From Desulfoscipio geothermicus (GTDB lineage: Bacteria > Bacillota > Desulfotomaculia > Desulfotomaculales > Desulfallaceae), in contig JAENYS010000005.1 of NCBI GenBank assembly GCA_016841645.1, positions 62,001-126,000 on the forward strand: a stretch of 64,000 bases of DNA, given 5' to 3'. Position numbers and translations under genes: made by a program. Positions 44,175-52,361 of this stretch are shown here, in pieces (position 1 is the stretch's first letter; the number at the start of each line of letters is the position of its first letter). The notes beneath the pieces were generated by a model that saw only the letters and a list, made by a program, of their open reading frames with translations, was not told the DNA's origin and made no database searches.

Positions 44175-44994
44175 CCATTTTTTACGCTATTTTAAATTGT
44201 TTAGACAAATTGTCAAGCTCCTCAGCCATCCCGGCCAGGTTTTGACTGGTCGAAGAGACCTCCTCTATACTAGCCGTTTGTTCCTCTGCTGTAGCAGCAA
44301 CGTTTTGCACACCCGAAGACATTTGTTCTGCGGCTGCCGCTACAGACTGTATTTCTTCTGAAAGGTTTTGCACTGCCGAAATAATTTTTTCAAATGTTGC
44401 TCCAACATCCATAACAACAGCAGACCCTTCTTTCACCTGGTCAACGTTGTCAGCCATACTATGAACAGCTTTATTGGTTCCCTGCTGGATTAATGTAATA
44501 AGCTTGTGAATTTCCTTTGCGGCATCTGCCGACTGTACGGCAAGCTTTCTTACCTCTTCGGCAACCACGGCAAACCCGCGCCCCTGTTCTCCCGCCCTGG
44601 CTGCCTCAATAGCAGCGTTTAAAGAAAGCAAATTGGTTTGTTCAGCGATTTGAGTAATTAGTTCTACAATTTGAGAGATCTTGGCGGCAGATTCATTTAG
44701 TTCGTTAATTACTTCACCGCTGTTGGTAGTAGCGTTTTTAATAGCGTCCATCTGTATACTTACGCGGTTTATTCCCTCGTTTCCTTCCCGGGCATATGTG
44801 GTGGCCTGTTCTGAAGTTTCTGCGATGTGCTGAATATTTACAGTTACTTGTTGGACGGTACCGGCCGTCTGATTGGTGGTTGATGCTGTTTCCTGAGCGC
44901 CTGAGGCTACGTTTTGGGAACTTGCTGAAAGTTGCATTGAAGATGAGGCAATAACCTGAGATTTCTCTTGAATTTGGATAACTACATCCTTTAA
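44175..44994 (-). repeat. Near-identical 820-bp copy of the chemoreceptor signalling domain
   Basis: This stretch matches 41693-42512 with only a few base differences visible (for example two in the first 80 bp), covering the 3' end and signalling domain of both chemoreceptors. Similarity drops sharply upstream, at the HAMP end. The sharp edge suggests gene conversion or recent recombination. Confidence 0.9.
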
Positions 44995-45747
44995 GTTTTG
45001 CAACATTTTATTAAAAGCCATTGCCAATTGGCCTACCTCATCTTTTGTTTTAACGTCTATTTCTTTAACGGTTAAGTCGCCTTCAGCAATTTTAGCCGAC
45101 ATTTCAGCAACTTTTCGGATTTGCCGGGAAATTGAACGCGCCATGAAAAAGCCTAGCAGCATGCCCATTAGCACAGATAAAATATTGGCGAATAGTGATA
45201 CTCTCTTCATGGAGGTAACTTCCATGTTGGTATTATTAATAATATTCGCAAGCATGTTATGTTTTTCTTCCTTAAATGAATTAATTATGTTATTAATGTC
45301 GGCCGATAATACACGCCCCTGGTTGGTGGATAGTGCGGTGGCTTCTTCTATATTGCCCTCTTTAATAAGGGGAATAACTTTATTCAGCATTATATCATTT
45401 AGCTGATCCTGATAATCTTTTAATTGTTTATACTGTTCATTCTCTGAAGGCTCGTCCCTGTGTGTATCTATCAGGGATTGAATCATGGAAGTGTTTTTCT
45501 CAGCCAGTTGTCTGACCTGTTCAACAAAACTATCCATTTTGTAAAACAAATAACCTCGCATGTTAGACTGTTGTGAAATAATATTACTTTGAATAGTATT
45601 TAACTGCTCAAGCTCTTCAAATTCTTCAGGTATGCTGGCCACATTAACCTGTACGGTTCCCATATTGACATAAACAATACATGAAGCAATTGTACATATA
45701 GCTAAGACAGCAATGAAACCACTAAGAATTTTAAACTGTAAAGACAT
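44182..45747 (-). CDS. Methyl-accepting chemotaxis protein, copy 2
   Basis: 521 aa, ATG behind GGAAGGTATA. Same layout as copy 1: membrane helix (about 8-28), helical sensor (30-190), second helix, HAMP, signalling domain. The sensor shares only part of its residues with copy 1 (for example '[30 protein letters not shown]' versus a related stretch), while the signalling domain is the same protein sequence. The two likely sense different or differently tuned signals and share the same downstream partners. It lacks the terminator stem that copy 1 shares with fliY. Confidence 0.95.
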   Translation of the reverse strand: MSLQFKILSGFIAVLAICTIASCIVYVNMGTVQVNVASIPEEFEELEQLNTIQSNIISQQSNMRGYLFYKMDSFVEQVRQLAEKNTSMIQSLIDTHRDEPSENEQYKQLKDYQDQLNDIMLNKVIPLIKEGNIEEATALSTNQGRVLSADINNIINSFKEEKHNMLANIINNTNMEVTSMKRVSLFANILSVLMGMLLGFFMARSISRQIRKVAEMSAKIAEGDLTVKEIDVKTKDEVGQLAMAFNKMLQNLKDVVIQIQEKSQVIASSSMQLSASSQNVASGAQETASTTNQTAGTVQQVTVNIQHIAETSEQATTYAREGNEGINRVSIQMDAIKNATTNSGEVINELNESAAKISQIVELITQIAEQTNLLSLNAAIEAARAGEQGRGFAVVAEEVRKLAVQSADAAKEIHKLITLIQQGTNKAVHSMADNVDQVKEGSAVVMDVGATFEKIISAVQNLSEEIQSVAAAAEQMSSGVQNVAATAEEQTASIEEVSSTSQNLAGMAEELDNLSKQFKIA

Positions 45748-46079
45748 ATTATACCTTCCTTTCCGTTATTATAATTATTCAATTAAAAATAGCGACATGT
45801 AGTGTTATTTAATTATCACCTCGTTTAGCAATTCAAAATATTCAAATAATAGCTTTTATCTAACATCCAACTAATTATCAAAACACTTTTCTGTAAAGCA
45901 CCATTAAATACCATTAATAATTTAATTAGGCTATTTTTCTAATTATATTTATATATTAACATTATTTTCATTAATCTTCAATAATTTTCCCAATTATAGT
46001 TATAGCAATAATCTTATCTAGAAGTTATGAAAGATAATAAATGAGTAAGTTGTTCTTATACCGGCTAAGTGTGTCGTAA
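45748..46079 (-). other. Intergenic region upstream of chemoreceptor copy 2
   Basis: About 330 bp, AT-rich, related in part to the region upstream of copy 1. It contains the ribosome site of the chemoreceptor. No promoter motif stood out, and no tRNA or other RNA was recognised. Confidence 0.55.
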
Positions 46080-46211
46080 ATGAAGCTTGTCCAAGGGATA
46101 ATGGCTCTCTTGCTTATCGGATCAACGTTGGTCATCATCGGTACAGGCACGGATGCACCAAAAGGCGGCACTTGGCATAGTATAATTCGGGAGGTGGCCC
46201 GCGATGTTTAA
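46080..46211 (+). CDS. Possible 43-aa membrane peptide before ymxH copy 2
   Basis: An ATG frame encodes 'MKLVQGIMALLLIGSTLVII' followed by a short polar tail, one clear membrane span. It runs into the first codons of ymxH copy 2. No good Shine-Dalgarno is visible. The right half of the frame lies in sequence shared with the non-coding upstream region of copy 1, where no such frame exists, which argues against a conserved gene. Confidence 0.25.
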   Translation: MKLVQGIMALLLIGSTLVIIGTGTDAPKGGTWHSIIREVARDV

Positions 46212-46437
46212 AATTACCGAGCTTAGCAGCAAAGATATTATTAATTTAAAAGACGGTGCCAAGTTGGGTGCGGTGAAGGATGTGCATGTTGATATGGTCG
46301 AGGGAAAGGTGCGGGCTATTATCCTGGAGGGCCCGCGGAAATATTTCCGGTTGCCGGGCACGGGTGGAGATATTGTGGTGCCCTGGGAAAAGGTTAAAAA
46401 AATCGGTGTCGATGCGGTACTGGTTGAGGTGGATTAA
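46204..46437 (+). CDS. ymxH: YlmC/YmxH family PRC-barrel protein, copy 2
   Basis: 77 aa, same PRC-barrel domain as copy 1, with changes such as Arg to Lys ('VEGKVRAI') and Leu-Leu-Gly-Ala to Leu-Pro-Gly-Thr near residue 50. Upstream, CACCAAAAGGCGGCACTTGG up to the ribosome site is the same as for copy 1, and a TATAAT-like box (TATAATTC) lies 12 bp before GGGAGGTGG in both. The terminator and intact tRNA-Lys follow, so this end is probably the original arrangement. Confidence 0.9.
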   Translation: MFKITELSSKDIINLKDGAKLGAVKDVHVDMVEGKVRAIILEGPRKYFRLPGTGGDIVVPWEKVKKIGVDAVLVEVD

Positions 46438-46456
46438 TGGTGGGATATATATAAGA

Positions 46457-46486
46457 AAAAGGAGTTCACGTTGGTGAACTCCTTTT
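46457..46486 (+). terminator. Terminator between ymxH copy 2 and tRNA-Lys
   Basis: AAAAGGAGTTCAC / GTGAACTCCTTTT hairpin with a 4-nt loop. It abuts the 3' end of the convergent tRNA gene and can serve both directions. Confidence 0.85.
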
Positions 46487-46561
46487 GGTGGGCCATTAGG
46501 GACTCGAACCCTAAACCTGACGATTAAGAGTCGCCTGCTCTACCAATTGAGCTAATGACCC
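46486..46561 (-). tRNA. tRNA-Lys, anticodon CTT
   Basis: A complete cloverleaf on the minus strand: 7-bp acceptor GGGTCAT / ATGGCCC, D arm TAGCTCAATTGGTAGAGCA, anticodon arm GGCGA-CTCTTAA-TCGTC giving anticodon CTT (codon AAG), T arm with GGTTCGAGTCC, discriminator A and an encoded CCA. 76 nt including CCA. Confidence 0.95.
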
Positions 46562-46577
46562 TTGCTGCTACCGTATA

Positions 46578-46605
46578 AGTATAACATAACATATCAAAAA
46601 TACAA
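46578..46605 (-). promoter_or_regulatory. Promoter of tRNA-Lys
   Basis: On the minus strand: TTGTAT, 16 bp, TATACT. The -10 box ends 16 bp before the tRNA 5' end. Confidence 0.55.
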
Positions 46606-46668
46606 AATATTTTTTTTGTATTTTTAAGAATTAATCGCTGTTTTTGTATAACAATGTCGTAAGCTTTG

Positions 46669-46697
46669 TTGACACTAATTTCTACCCTTGCTAGAAT
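46669..46697 (+). promoter_or_regulatory. Sigma-A promoter of metK
   Basis: TTGACA (46669-46674), 17 bp, TAGAAT (46692-46697). Leader of about 100 nt before the TTG start. I looked for a SAM riboswitch in the leader and did not see its conserved core. Confidence 0.75.
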
Positions 46698-46803
46698 AAA
46701 ACATGGTTTTGATTGCAGTGGGAAAAGCTAATTCAGATAGCCTAAGTTATGAGATTGTTCCGGACTGCATGTTGTTGGTGCAGCCGCAAAGGAGGTATTT
46801 TAT

Positions 46804-47994
46804 TTGGCAAAGCGCCTGTTTACTTCTGAGTCGGTTACCGAAGGGCATCCCGATAAGATAGCCGACCAGATTTCTGATGCTATATTGGACGAGATTATCG
46901 GACAGGACCCTTACGCTCGGGTGGCCTGTGAAACCTTTGTTACTACCGGCCTGGTGCTGGTTGGTGGGGAGATAACCACAAGGTGTTATGTGGACATCCC
47001 TCATGTTGTCCGGGAGACGGTGCGGGAAATTGGCTACACTCGGGCCAAGTACGGCTTTGACTGCGATACCTGTGCGGTGCTTACTTCCATTGATGAGCAG
47101 TCTCCGGATATTGCTATGGGTGTTGATAAGGCCTTGGAGGCTCGTTCCGGTGTAAATGCAGACGAAAAGCTGGAGGCCATCGGCGCAGGCGATCAGGGTA
47201 TGATGTTTGGTTATGCCACCAATGAAACGCCGGAAATGATGCCTCTGCCTATTTCTCTGGCTCACCGCATGGCTCGCTGCCTGGCTACGGTGCGTAAGGC
47301 CGGGGAGTTGACTTACCTGCGGCCGGATGGCAAGGTGCAAGTGACTGTGGAATATGAAGATGGCCACCCTGTGCGCTTGGATACCGTTATTGTATCCACT
47401 CAGCATTCCCCACGGATGGATTTGGATGTAATTCGGGAAGATATTATTGAAAAGGTTATCAAGCCTATGGTGCCTGCGGAAATGATCGATACGGGCACCA
47501 GGTACCTGATTAACCCTACCGGGCGGTTTGTGGTAGGCGGGCCGCAGGGTGACGCCGGGCTTACGGGACGTAAGATTATTGTGGATACTTATGGCGGTAT
47601 GGCCAGGCACGGGGGCGGCGCCTTTTCTGGTAAGGATCCCACCAAGGTTGACCGTTCGGCTTGCTATGCTGTGCGTTATGTAGCTAAAAACATTGTGGCC
47701 GCCGGTTTGGCGGATAAATGTGAGGTGCAGGTGGCCTACGCAATTGGGGTGGCTCGCCCGGTGTCGGTTATGGTGGAGACCTTCGGTACCGGCAAGGTGG
47801 CTGAGGAGAAATTGGTGCAGGTGGTGCAGGAAGTGTTTGACCTGCGTCCTGCCGCTATTATCAGTAATTTGGATTTGCGCCGGCCAATTTACAAAAACAC
47901 TGCGGCGTACGGTCATTTTGGCCGTACGGATATTGTACTTCCCTGGGAATGTACCGACAAAGTTGAAATATTACGTAGTAAGTTTAACCTTTAG
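46804..47994 (+). CDS. metK: S-adenosylmethionine synthase MetK
   Basis: 396 aa, TTG start behind AAAGGAGGT. Makes SAM from methionine and ATP. Motifs: '[21 protein letters not shown]', '[12 protein letters not shown]' and the phosphate-binding '[17 protein letters not shown]', all intact; normal length. SAM feeds CheR and FliB encoded nearby, but the gene is a separate unit with its own promoter and terminator. Confidence 0.98.
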   Translation: MAKRLFTSESVTEGHPDKIADQISDAILDEIIGQDPYARVACETFVTTGLVLVGGEITTRCYVDIPHVVRETVREIGYTRAKYGFDCDTCAVLTSIDEQSPDIAMGVDKALEARSGVNADEKLEAIGAGDQGMMFGYATNETPEMMPLPISLAHRMARCLATVRKAGELTYLRPDGKVQVTVEYEDGHPVRLDTVIVSTQHSPRMDLDVIREDIIEKVIKPMVPAEMIDTGTRYLINPTGRFVVGGPQGDAGLTGRKIIVDTYGGMARHGGGAFSGKDPTKVDRSACYAVRYVAKNIVAAGLADKCEVQVAYAIGVARPVSVMVETFGTGKVAEEKLVQVVQEVFDLRPAAIISNLDLRRPIYKNTAAYGHFGRTDIVLPWECTDKVEILRSKFNL

Positions 47995-48002
47995 CAGTTG
48001 GA

Positions 48003-48033
48003 TAATCCCCCGTTATGGGGGATTACCTTTTAG
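48003..48033 (+). terminator. Terminator after metK
   Basis: AATCCCCC / GGGGGATT hairpin with a 5-nt loop, then ACCTTTTAG. The T-run is short. Confidence 0.65.
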
Positions 48034-48041
48034 TTCCAGGA

Positions 48042-48350
48042 TTATCTTGCAATTATTCTAGTGTGAATCATATATCCATCCTGATCGATAAAGCAAATCT
48101 CTGCATTATCATTGGCAACAAATTCAATGCTTTGATCAGTGATTGGTATTTGCGTTTTATCGTTTACTATTAACACATCTCCGTTAAATTTAATATTTGC
48201 GGTAGATATAGCCCGATCTGTTACCAGACTTCCTTCATCCTTCGAGATAAGGATTAATATATGTTCTTTCCCATTAAGCATTTTTCTTAACGCATCTTTT
48301 TTATTCATTTCAAAAGGCCTCATCTGTCCGGCAGATGTATCATTTAGCAT
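48042..48350 (-). CDS. Protein of unknown function, 102 aa
   Basis: Not recognised. ATG behind AAAGGGGG at normal distance on the minus strand. The N-terminal 35 residues are polar ('MNKKDALRKMLNGKE'), the rest alternates strands, including 'HILILISKDEGSLVT', 'NIKFNGDVLIVNDKTQIP', 'IEFVANDNAEICFIDQDGYMIHTRII', suggesting a small all-beta fold. No membrane segment or metal motif. It converges on metK and has its own ribosome site, so it is likely a real gene. Confidence 0.65.
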   Translation of the reverse strand: MLNDTSAGQMRPFEMNKKDALRKMLNGKEHILILISKDEGSLVTDRAISTANIKFNGDVLIVNDKTQIPITDQSIEFVANDNAEICFIDQDGYMIHTRIIAR

Positions 48351-48543
48351 TTTTATATACCCCCTTTCACCGTCACCATTGGCAAAAAAATGGATCTTAT
48401 CCTTGACAAATTTTACAACATATTATTTAAGCAGACAAGTGCTCCTTTGGTATGCCGTTAAAATAATCTGTCGAGTCCACTATTAACCGCTGTTGTGCCA
48501 TTTGCATATGGTGGTGTAAAGAGTACAATGGGGGGACCGATTT

Positions 48544-49035
48544 ATGATAGCGGTGTATGGGCTAGCGGGGCTGTTTATAGGCTGGCTGGTCGTGATGTTT
48601 TACCGGGTGCTGCGGATGATGCTTAGCTGCAAGGCAACCGGTGGTTGTTGTACCAGGGGGCTTGTTTTTCGAGATGTGGCAAGTGCCGGTGCTGCTGTGG
48701 GTAACTTTTACGCAGGCGGTGGCAGCAGCTCCGAAGCGCGGTCGAATCGTCTGGCAGTGCTGGTGCAGGATCAAGCCGATGGTGTGGAAGGTTTGGTGCA
48801 CCGGCTGGCGGTAGGTTTGCGCAGCAGACCGGAGCTGCTCGTAGCTCTGCTCGACGGGGGTTCTGCCGACGAAACCGGCTTAATTTTGGAGCGCCTGGCC
48901 AGGCGATATAATATGGAGTTCTACCAGCTTGCGGATGGTGTACCTGGAATTGAACATTGGCTTGTACACTGCTATGATTTACGTGACATTGTCGTTAAGG
49001 ATTTGTTGAAATTTGATTTATCTGCCATAACTTAA
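48544..49035 (+). CDS. Small membrane-anchored protein of unknown function
   Basis: 163 aa, ATG behind GGGGGGACC. One N-terminal membrane helix ('GLAGLFIGWLVVMFYRVL'), a Cys-rich linker ('LSCKATGGCCTRG'), then a cytoplasmic part with 'GVEGLVHRLAVGLRSRPELLVALLDGGSADETGLILERLARRY'-type pattern, which faintly resembles the donor-binding start of family-2 glycosyltransferases (Asp-Gly-Gly-Ser) but is far too short to be an enzyme. Function unknown. It precedes the GGDEF gene by 88 bp on the same strand. Confidence 0.65.
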   Translation: MIAVYGLAGLFIGWLVVMFYRVLRMMLSCKATGGCCTRGLVFRDVASAGAAVGNFYAGGGSSSEARSNRLAVLVQDQADGVEGLVHRLAVGLRSRPELLVALLDGGSADETGLILERLARRYNMEFYQLADGVPGIEHWLVHCYDLRDIVVKDLLKFDLSAIT

Positions 49036-49123
49036 ATTGTTTGATGCGGGATAATTTGCCTGCTTATTCGGAGGTAATTAAGTTTCTTTTGTCGAACTTT
49101 TTTATAAAAAGCGATAGATAGAA

Positions 49124-50791
49124 ATGGGTGAAACTGGTTTGCGCAAAGTCAGAAGGTTACCCTTCGCTATATATACTTGGTTGGTTATCGGGCTGGGTGT
49201 GGGACTGCTTTGTTACACATTCCCACTGCTAAACCTGGATTTGGGGCGGGAGCTGCTGATCATGATAGGCTTTGGCATGCTGGCAGAGTGGCTGGCCGTG
49301 ACTTTTCCTCAGAGACAGCTGACCGGGGGGTTTGCTGTTATTCTAGCTACGTATTTGATTTACGGGCCTGTGCTCGCGGCCTGGGTAAATGCTCTGGCTG
49401 CGCTGCTCGGGCAGGGCGTGGCCAATCGCGGCAGACCACTGCGAACTACGATATTTAATGCCGCTCAATATGTTCCTGTGTTGCTTGGGGCTAATTTTCT
49501 TTATATTATGGCAGGTGGTTCACCTGGCAGGGAGGTGGATTGGGACAACGGCCGGTTCCTGGTATTGTTTATTTTCTTATATTATCTGCTGAACCAGTTA
49601 TTTGTTCATATATATACTTTACCAGTGCGGGAGGGGTACCCTTTATTGCGCTGGCCCGACTCTTTGCTTTGGGATAGTTTTACTTATTTGCTTAATGTGC
49701 CTTTTGGTATCTTAATGGCTTTTTTATATCACTATATGGATATATATGGTACTTTGCTATTGTTTATACCTATGCTGGCGTTGCAGTTTGTGCTTCGTGT
49801 TTATTTGCAATTAGTGCAGGCTAATCGGGAATTAAAGATGCTTTACGAGGTGGCCTGGCGTTTGGGTGGTAATTCAAACTTAAAGGAAATATTTGATATG
49901 CTGCTACGAGAGAGTCGTCAGGTGATTAATTTTGGTGATGGCGTTATTTACCTGTGGTCAAAGGACCAAAAGTGCTATTTGGTGGAAGCTGTCTTGGGAA
50001 CACATTCAGAGTTGCTCCGGATCTCAATGATACAGCAGGGCCAGGGGTTTTTAGGCCGGGTAGCCGAGAGCGGGGAGTATCACTTGGTTGACGATACCAG
50101 GGAAGATGAGCGTACATCGGGGGATATGGGATTTATCCAGTTACATCGTTCTCTTGTGGTGATACCTTTAATGGCGAGGTCCGAGGTATTGGGCCTGATG
50201 GTGCTGGGGGACAAGCGTCCCGGTTTTTTCGAGGAAAAACATGTTCATGTGCTGACTATCCTTGGACGGCAGGCTGCAGAGGCTATCGCTAATGTGCAAC
50301 TGGGCTGCCGGTTGGATCAAGCAGTTATTTCCGATGAGCTAACCGGGCTTTATAATTACCGGTATTTTTATCACCGCGCTCAGGGCGAACTTGAGCGGGC
50401 CCGCCGGTTTGGAGAGCATATATCACTGGTCATGCTGGATATCGATAATTTTAAACATGTGAACAACCGGTATGGCCTCTTGGCCGGAGATACTGTGCTG
50501 GTCGGGGTGGCCGGGGTTATTCGTGACCAAGTGCGCGACTGCGACCTGGCGGCCCGCTATGGGGGTGATGAATTTGCCGTGCTGCTACCTCAAACAGGTC
50601 CCGTTGAGGCCAAGCATGTGGCTAATACACTACGTTTGGCCGTGCGGGAGTGTGTGTTTGAGGTGGACGATAACCGTCTTTATGTGCGAGTTACTTCAAG
50701 CATAGCCACTTTTCCTGATGGAGCAGCCGACGTTGATGCCCTCTTTAAGACTGCAATTGAGGAGCTGGAAGTGGAAGGGGTCAGACCTTGA
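49124..50791 (+). CDS. Membrane-bound GAF-GGDEF diguanylate cyclase
   Basis: 555 aa. Several N-terminal membrane helices (about residues 15-230), a GAF domain (about 240-390) and a GGDEF domain. The active-site motif is an intact GGDEF at 480-484, and an inhibitory RxxD site (RDCD, 471-474) precedes it by five residues, so it should make cyclic-di-GMP and be product-inhibited. The last residues, 'GVRP' and the stop, come from a palindromic element, so the native C-terminus was replaced. An in-frame TTG at 49139 with GGTGA upstream is an alternative start. Confidence 0.92.
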   Translation: MGETGLRKVRRLPFAIYTWLVIGLGVGLLCYTFPLLNLDLGRELLIMIGFGMLAEWLAVTFPQRQLTGGFAVILATYLIYGPVLAAWVNALAALLGQGVANRGRPLRTTIFNAAQYVPVLLGANFLYIMAGGSPGREVDWDNGRFLVLFIFLYYLLNQLFVHIYTLPVREGYPLLRWPDSLLWDSFTYLLNVPFGILMAFLYHYMDIYGTLLLFIPMLALQFVLRVYLQLVQANRELKMLYEVAWRLGGNSNLKEIFDMLLRESRQVINFGDGVIYLWSKDQKCYLVEAVLGTHSELLRISMIQQGQGFLGRVAESGEYHLVDDTREDERTSGDMGFIQLHRSLVVIPLMARSEVLGLMVLGDKRPGFFEEKHVHVLTILGRQAAEAIANVQLGCRLDQAVISDELTGLYNYRYFYHRAQGELERARRFGEHISLVMLDIDNFKHVNNRYGLLAGDTVLVGVAGVIRDQVRDCDLAARYGGDEFAVLLPQTGPVEAKHVANTLRLAVRECVFEVDDNRLYVRVTSSIATFPDGAADVDALFKTAIEELEVEGVRP

Positions 50792-50830
50792 CAATTGACA
50801 TTAATGTCAATTGTCAAGGTCTGACCCCTT
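50775..50830. repeat. 56-bp perfect palindromic element, copy 1
   Basis: AAGGGGTCAGACCTTGACAA and its continuation form a perfect 28+28 bp inverted repeat with the centre at 50802/50803. It covers the last codons and stop of the GGDEF gene and ends 1 bp before the comF ribosome site GAGGAG. Copies: 51793-51851 and half-copy 56885-56910. REP/RAYT-type or MITE-type elements look like this; no transposase is in the window. The hairpin can also act as a transcription-stop structure. Confidence 0.95.
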
Positions 50831-50847
50831 TGAGGAGATGGTGCTGG

Positions 50848-51591
50848 ATGTGGAGGGATCTACTACAAGCCGTTATAGAATTAATTTACCCGTCGCGATT
50901 GCAGTGCCCTTTGTGTGGTACACACCGCCCGGACGAATCGCTGTGTCCGGCTTGCCGGCAGCTGCTGGCAGGCTATGCCGGAGAGAGGGTTTGTTCTATT
51001 TGCGGGAGTTTTACCGGGGCGGAAGGCGGTCGGGGTAAGTTAATCTGTTCTGTCTGCAGGGCCGAAGATCGTCCGTTTGACCAGGCTCGTGCGGTGGCAC
51101 CTTATGAAGGGCCGGTGCGAGAGGCGGTGCGCCGGCTCAAGTACCGGGGTATGCAACGTCTGGCCCGTCCGCTGGCAAAATTGATGGCTGATGCGGTGCA
51201 GCGCGAAAAGGCATTTGCTCTTGCAGATGCTCTGGTGCCTGTGCCTCTGCACCCTCGGCGGGAGCGCGAGCGGGGCTACAACCAGTCGGTGCTGCTGGCC
51301 CGTGTTTTGGGGGAATCTATGCGGGTGCCTGTGTTGGAGCAGGTGCTTGTTAAAATAAGGGAGACGCCTTCCCAGACCGGTTTGTCCGGCCAGGAAAGGC
51401 GGCAAAACTTGCAGCAGTCTTTTGCTGTTGCCGTGCCCGGTCTCGTAAAAGGTAAAATAATTCTTATTGTTGACGATGTTTTTACTACCGGCAGTACAGT
51501 TTCCATATTATCCCACCTAATGCGACAAGCCGGAGCTAGCTGTGTGCTGGTGCTGACTTTTGCTGGAACGAGACAAAACGAGGAAAATTGA
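50848..51591 (+). CDS. comF: ComF family phosphoribosyltransferase-like protein
   Basis: About 247 aa from the ATG at 50848 (GAGGAG 10 bp upstream). A zinc-binding start 'CPLCGTHRPDESLCPACRQLL' and 'CSICGSF...CSVC', then a phosphoribosyltransferase-type fold with 'VPVPLHPRRERERGYNQS', 'TGLSGQERRQNLQQSF' and the PRPP-loop 'ILIVDDVFTTGSTV'. ComF is needed for DNA uptake in Bacillus. The longer frame from TTG 50788 would start inside the palindrome and is unlikely. Confidence 0.93.
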   Translation: MWRDLLQAVIELIYPSRLQCPLCGTHRPDESLCPACRQLLAGYAGERVCSICGSFTGAEGGRGKLICSVCRAEDRPFDQARAVAPYEGPVREAVRRLKYRGMQRLARPLAKLMADAVQREKAFALADALVPVPLHPRRERERGYNQSVLLARVLGESMRVPVLEQVLVKIRETPSQTGLSGQERRQNLQQSFAVAVPGLVKGKIILIVDDVFTTGSTVSILSHLMRQAGASCVLVLTFAGTRQNEEN

Positions 51592-51679
51592 CACGGTGAC
51601 CTAACTTGTTATTGTATATTATGACAAGCTTCCACTTAAAATTTAAAATAATCACAGCTGCAAACCCTTGGAATATGGG

Positions 51680-51709
51680 TTATTAACAGACTTATCCACA
51701 TTATCCACA
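51680..51709 (+). promoter_or_regulatory. DnaA-box cluster
   Basis: Two perfect DnaA boxes TTATCCACA abut directly (51692-51700 and 51701-51709), and TTATTAACA (51680-51688), a near-match, precedes them with the same orientation. They lie in the AT-rich gap between comF and csp. No replication gene is near, so this is not an obvious oriC. Confidence 0.6.
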
Positions 51710-51792
51710 GGTTTTATTATAAAAACAGGTTTCAACAAAGTAATAATTCGACATTAAGGTACACATACACTTTCAACTGACATCGCAAACGG

Positions 51793-51851
51793 CACTTAAG
51801 GGGTCAGACCTTGACATTAATGTCAAATGTCAAGGTCTGACCCCTTAAGTG
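51793..51851. repeat. Palindromic element, copy 2
   Basis: Two perfect 26-bp arms, CACTTAAGGGGTCAGACCTT continuing to GACATT and its complement, with a 7-nt centre AATGTCA. Compared with copy 1 the left arm lacks one TTGACA-type hexamer. It sits alone in the comF-csp gap (51592-51985), which otherwise holds the DnaA boxes and the csp promoter. Confidence 0.92.
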
Positions 51852-51902
51852 AGGAGGCAAATCTACCTGTGTCCCGGTCTGTTATATAGCGCGTGGCAAG
51901 TC

Positions 51903-51931
51903 TTGACAGGTATGGGGTGATGTGATACGAT
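51903..51931 (+). promoter_or_regulatory. Sigma-A promoter of the cold-shock gene
   Basis: TTGACA (51903-51908), 17 bp, TACGAT (51926-51931). The leader of about 50 nt contains a possible CGTGA/TCACG hairpin before GGAGGAA. Confidence 0.65.
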
Positions 51932-51985
51932 TACTCCGCGTGAGTTTTAAAAATCACGGGATTATTTTTTAGGAGGAATGTTTTA

Positions 51986-52183
51986 GTGTTAGGTAAGGTC
52001 AAGTGGTTTAATAAGGACAAGGGTTACGGTTTTATTGAGAGGGATGACGGCGGCGATGTTTTCGTACACTTTTCGGCTATTCAAGAGGATGGTTTTAAAA
52101 CCCTGTTAGAAGGCCAGGAAGTGGAATTCGATATAGTTGAGGGTGCTCGTGGTCCGCAAGCTGCCAACGTGGTTAAATTATAG
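51986..52183 (+). CDS. csp: Cold-shock protein (CspA/CspB family)
   Basis: 65 aa, GTG behind AGGAGGAAT. Single cold-shock domain with RNP1 '[10 protein letters not shown]' and RNP2 'DVFVHFSAI', normal length. Binds single-stranded RNA/DNA as a chaperone. Monocistronic: own promoter and a strong terminator 5 bp after the stop. Confidence 0.97.
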   Translation: MLGKVKWFNKDKGYGFIERDDGGDVFVHFSAIQEDGFKTLLEGQEVEFDIVEGARGPQAANVVKL

Positions 52184-52187
52184 TACA

Positions 52188-52216
52188 CAAAGCCCCGGCT
52201 ATAGCCGGGGCTTTTC
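52188..52216 (+). terminator. Terminator after the cold-shock gene
   Basis: AAAGCCCCGGCT / AGCCGGGGCTTT with a 2-nt loop, followed by TC; strong GC stem with a T-rich tail. Confidence 0.9.
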
Positions 52217-52361
52217 TTATGTTAATTAAACCGTTACTTCTTGGCCATTATTTTTTGCAATTATAAAAACAGATTTTATCGTTTTTCAGTGTACTTTGCA
52301 GGAATTATCAAAAATTTCGGGAATAATATAGCTACTACTCGCTCGAAAGGAGTTGGGAGTT

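Noticed and set aside
46698-46803. SAM riboswitch before metK
   Set aside because: No SAM-I, SAM-II or SMK-box core could be recognised in the leader.
46747-47916. 389-codon open frame on the minus strand opposite metK
   Set aside because: It mirrors the codon structure of metK, lacks a ribosome site and has His/Asn-rich, non-globular composition.
48517-48543. Sigma-28-like motif TAAA-N15-ACCGATTT before the gene at 48544
   Set aside because: The -10 box touches the start codon, so transcription would begin inside the gene; it also overlaps the ribosome site. Probably chance.
51680-51709. Chromosomal replication origin
   Set aside because: Only two perfect DnaA boxes, no dnaA, dnaN or parAB genes and no AT-rich unwinding element beside them.
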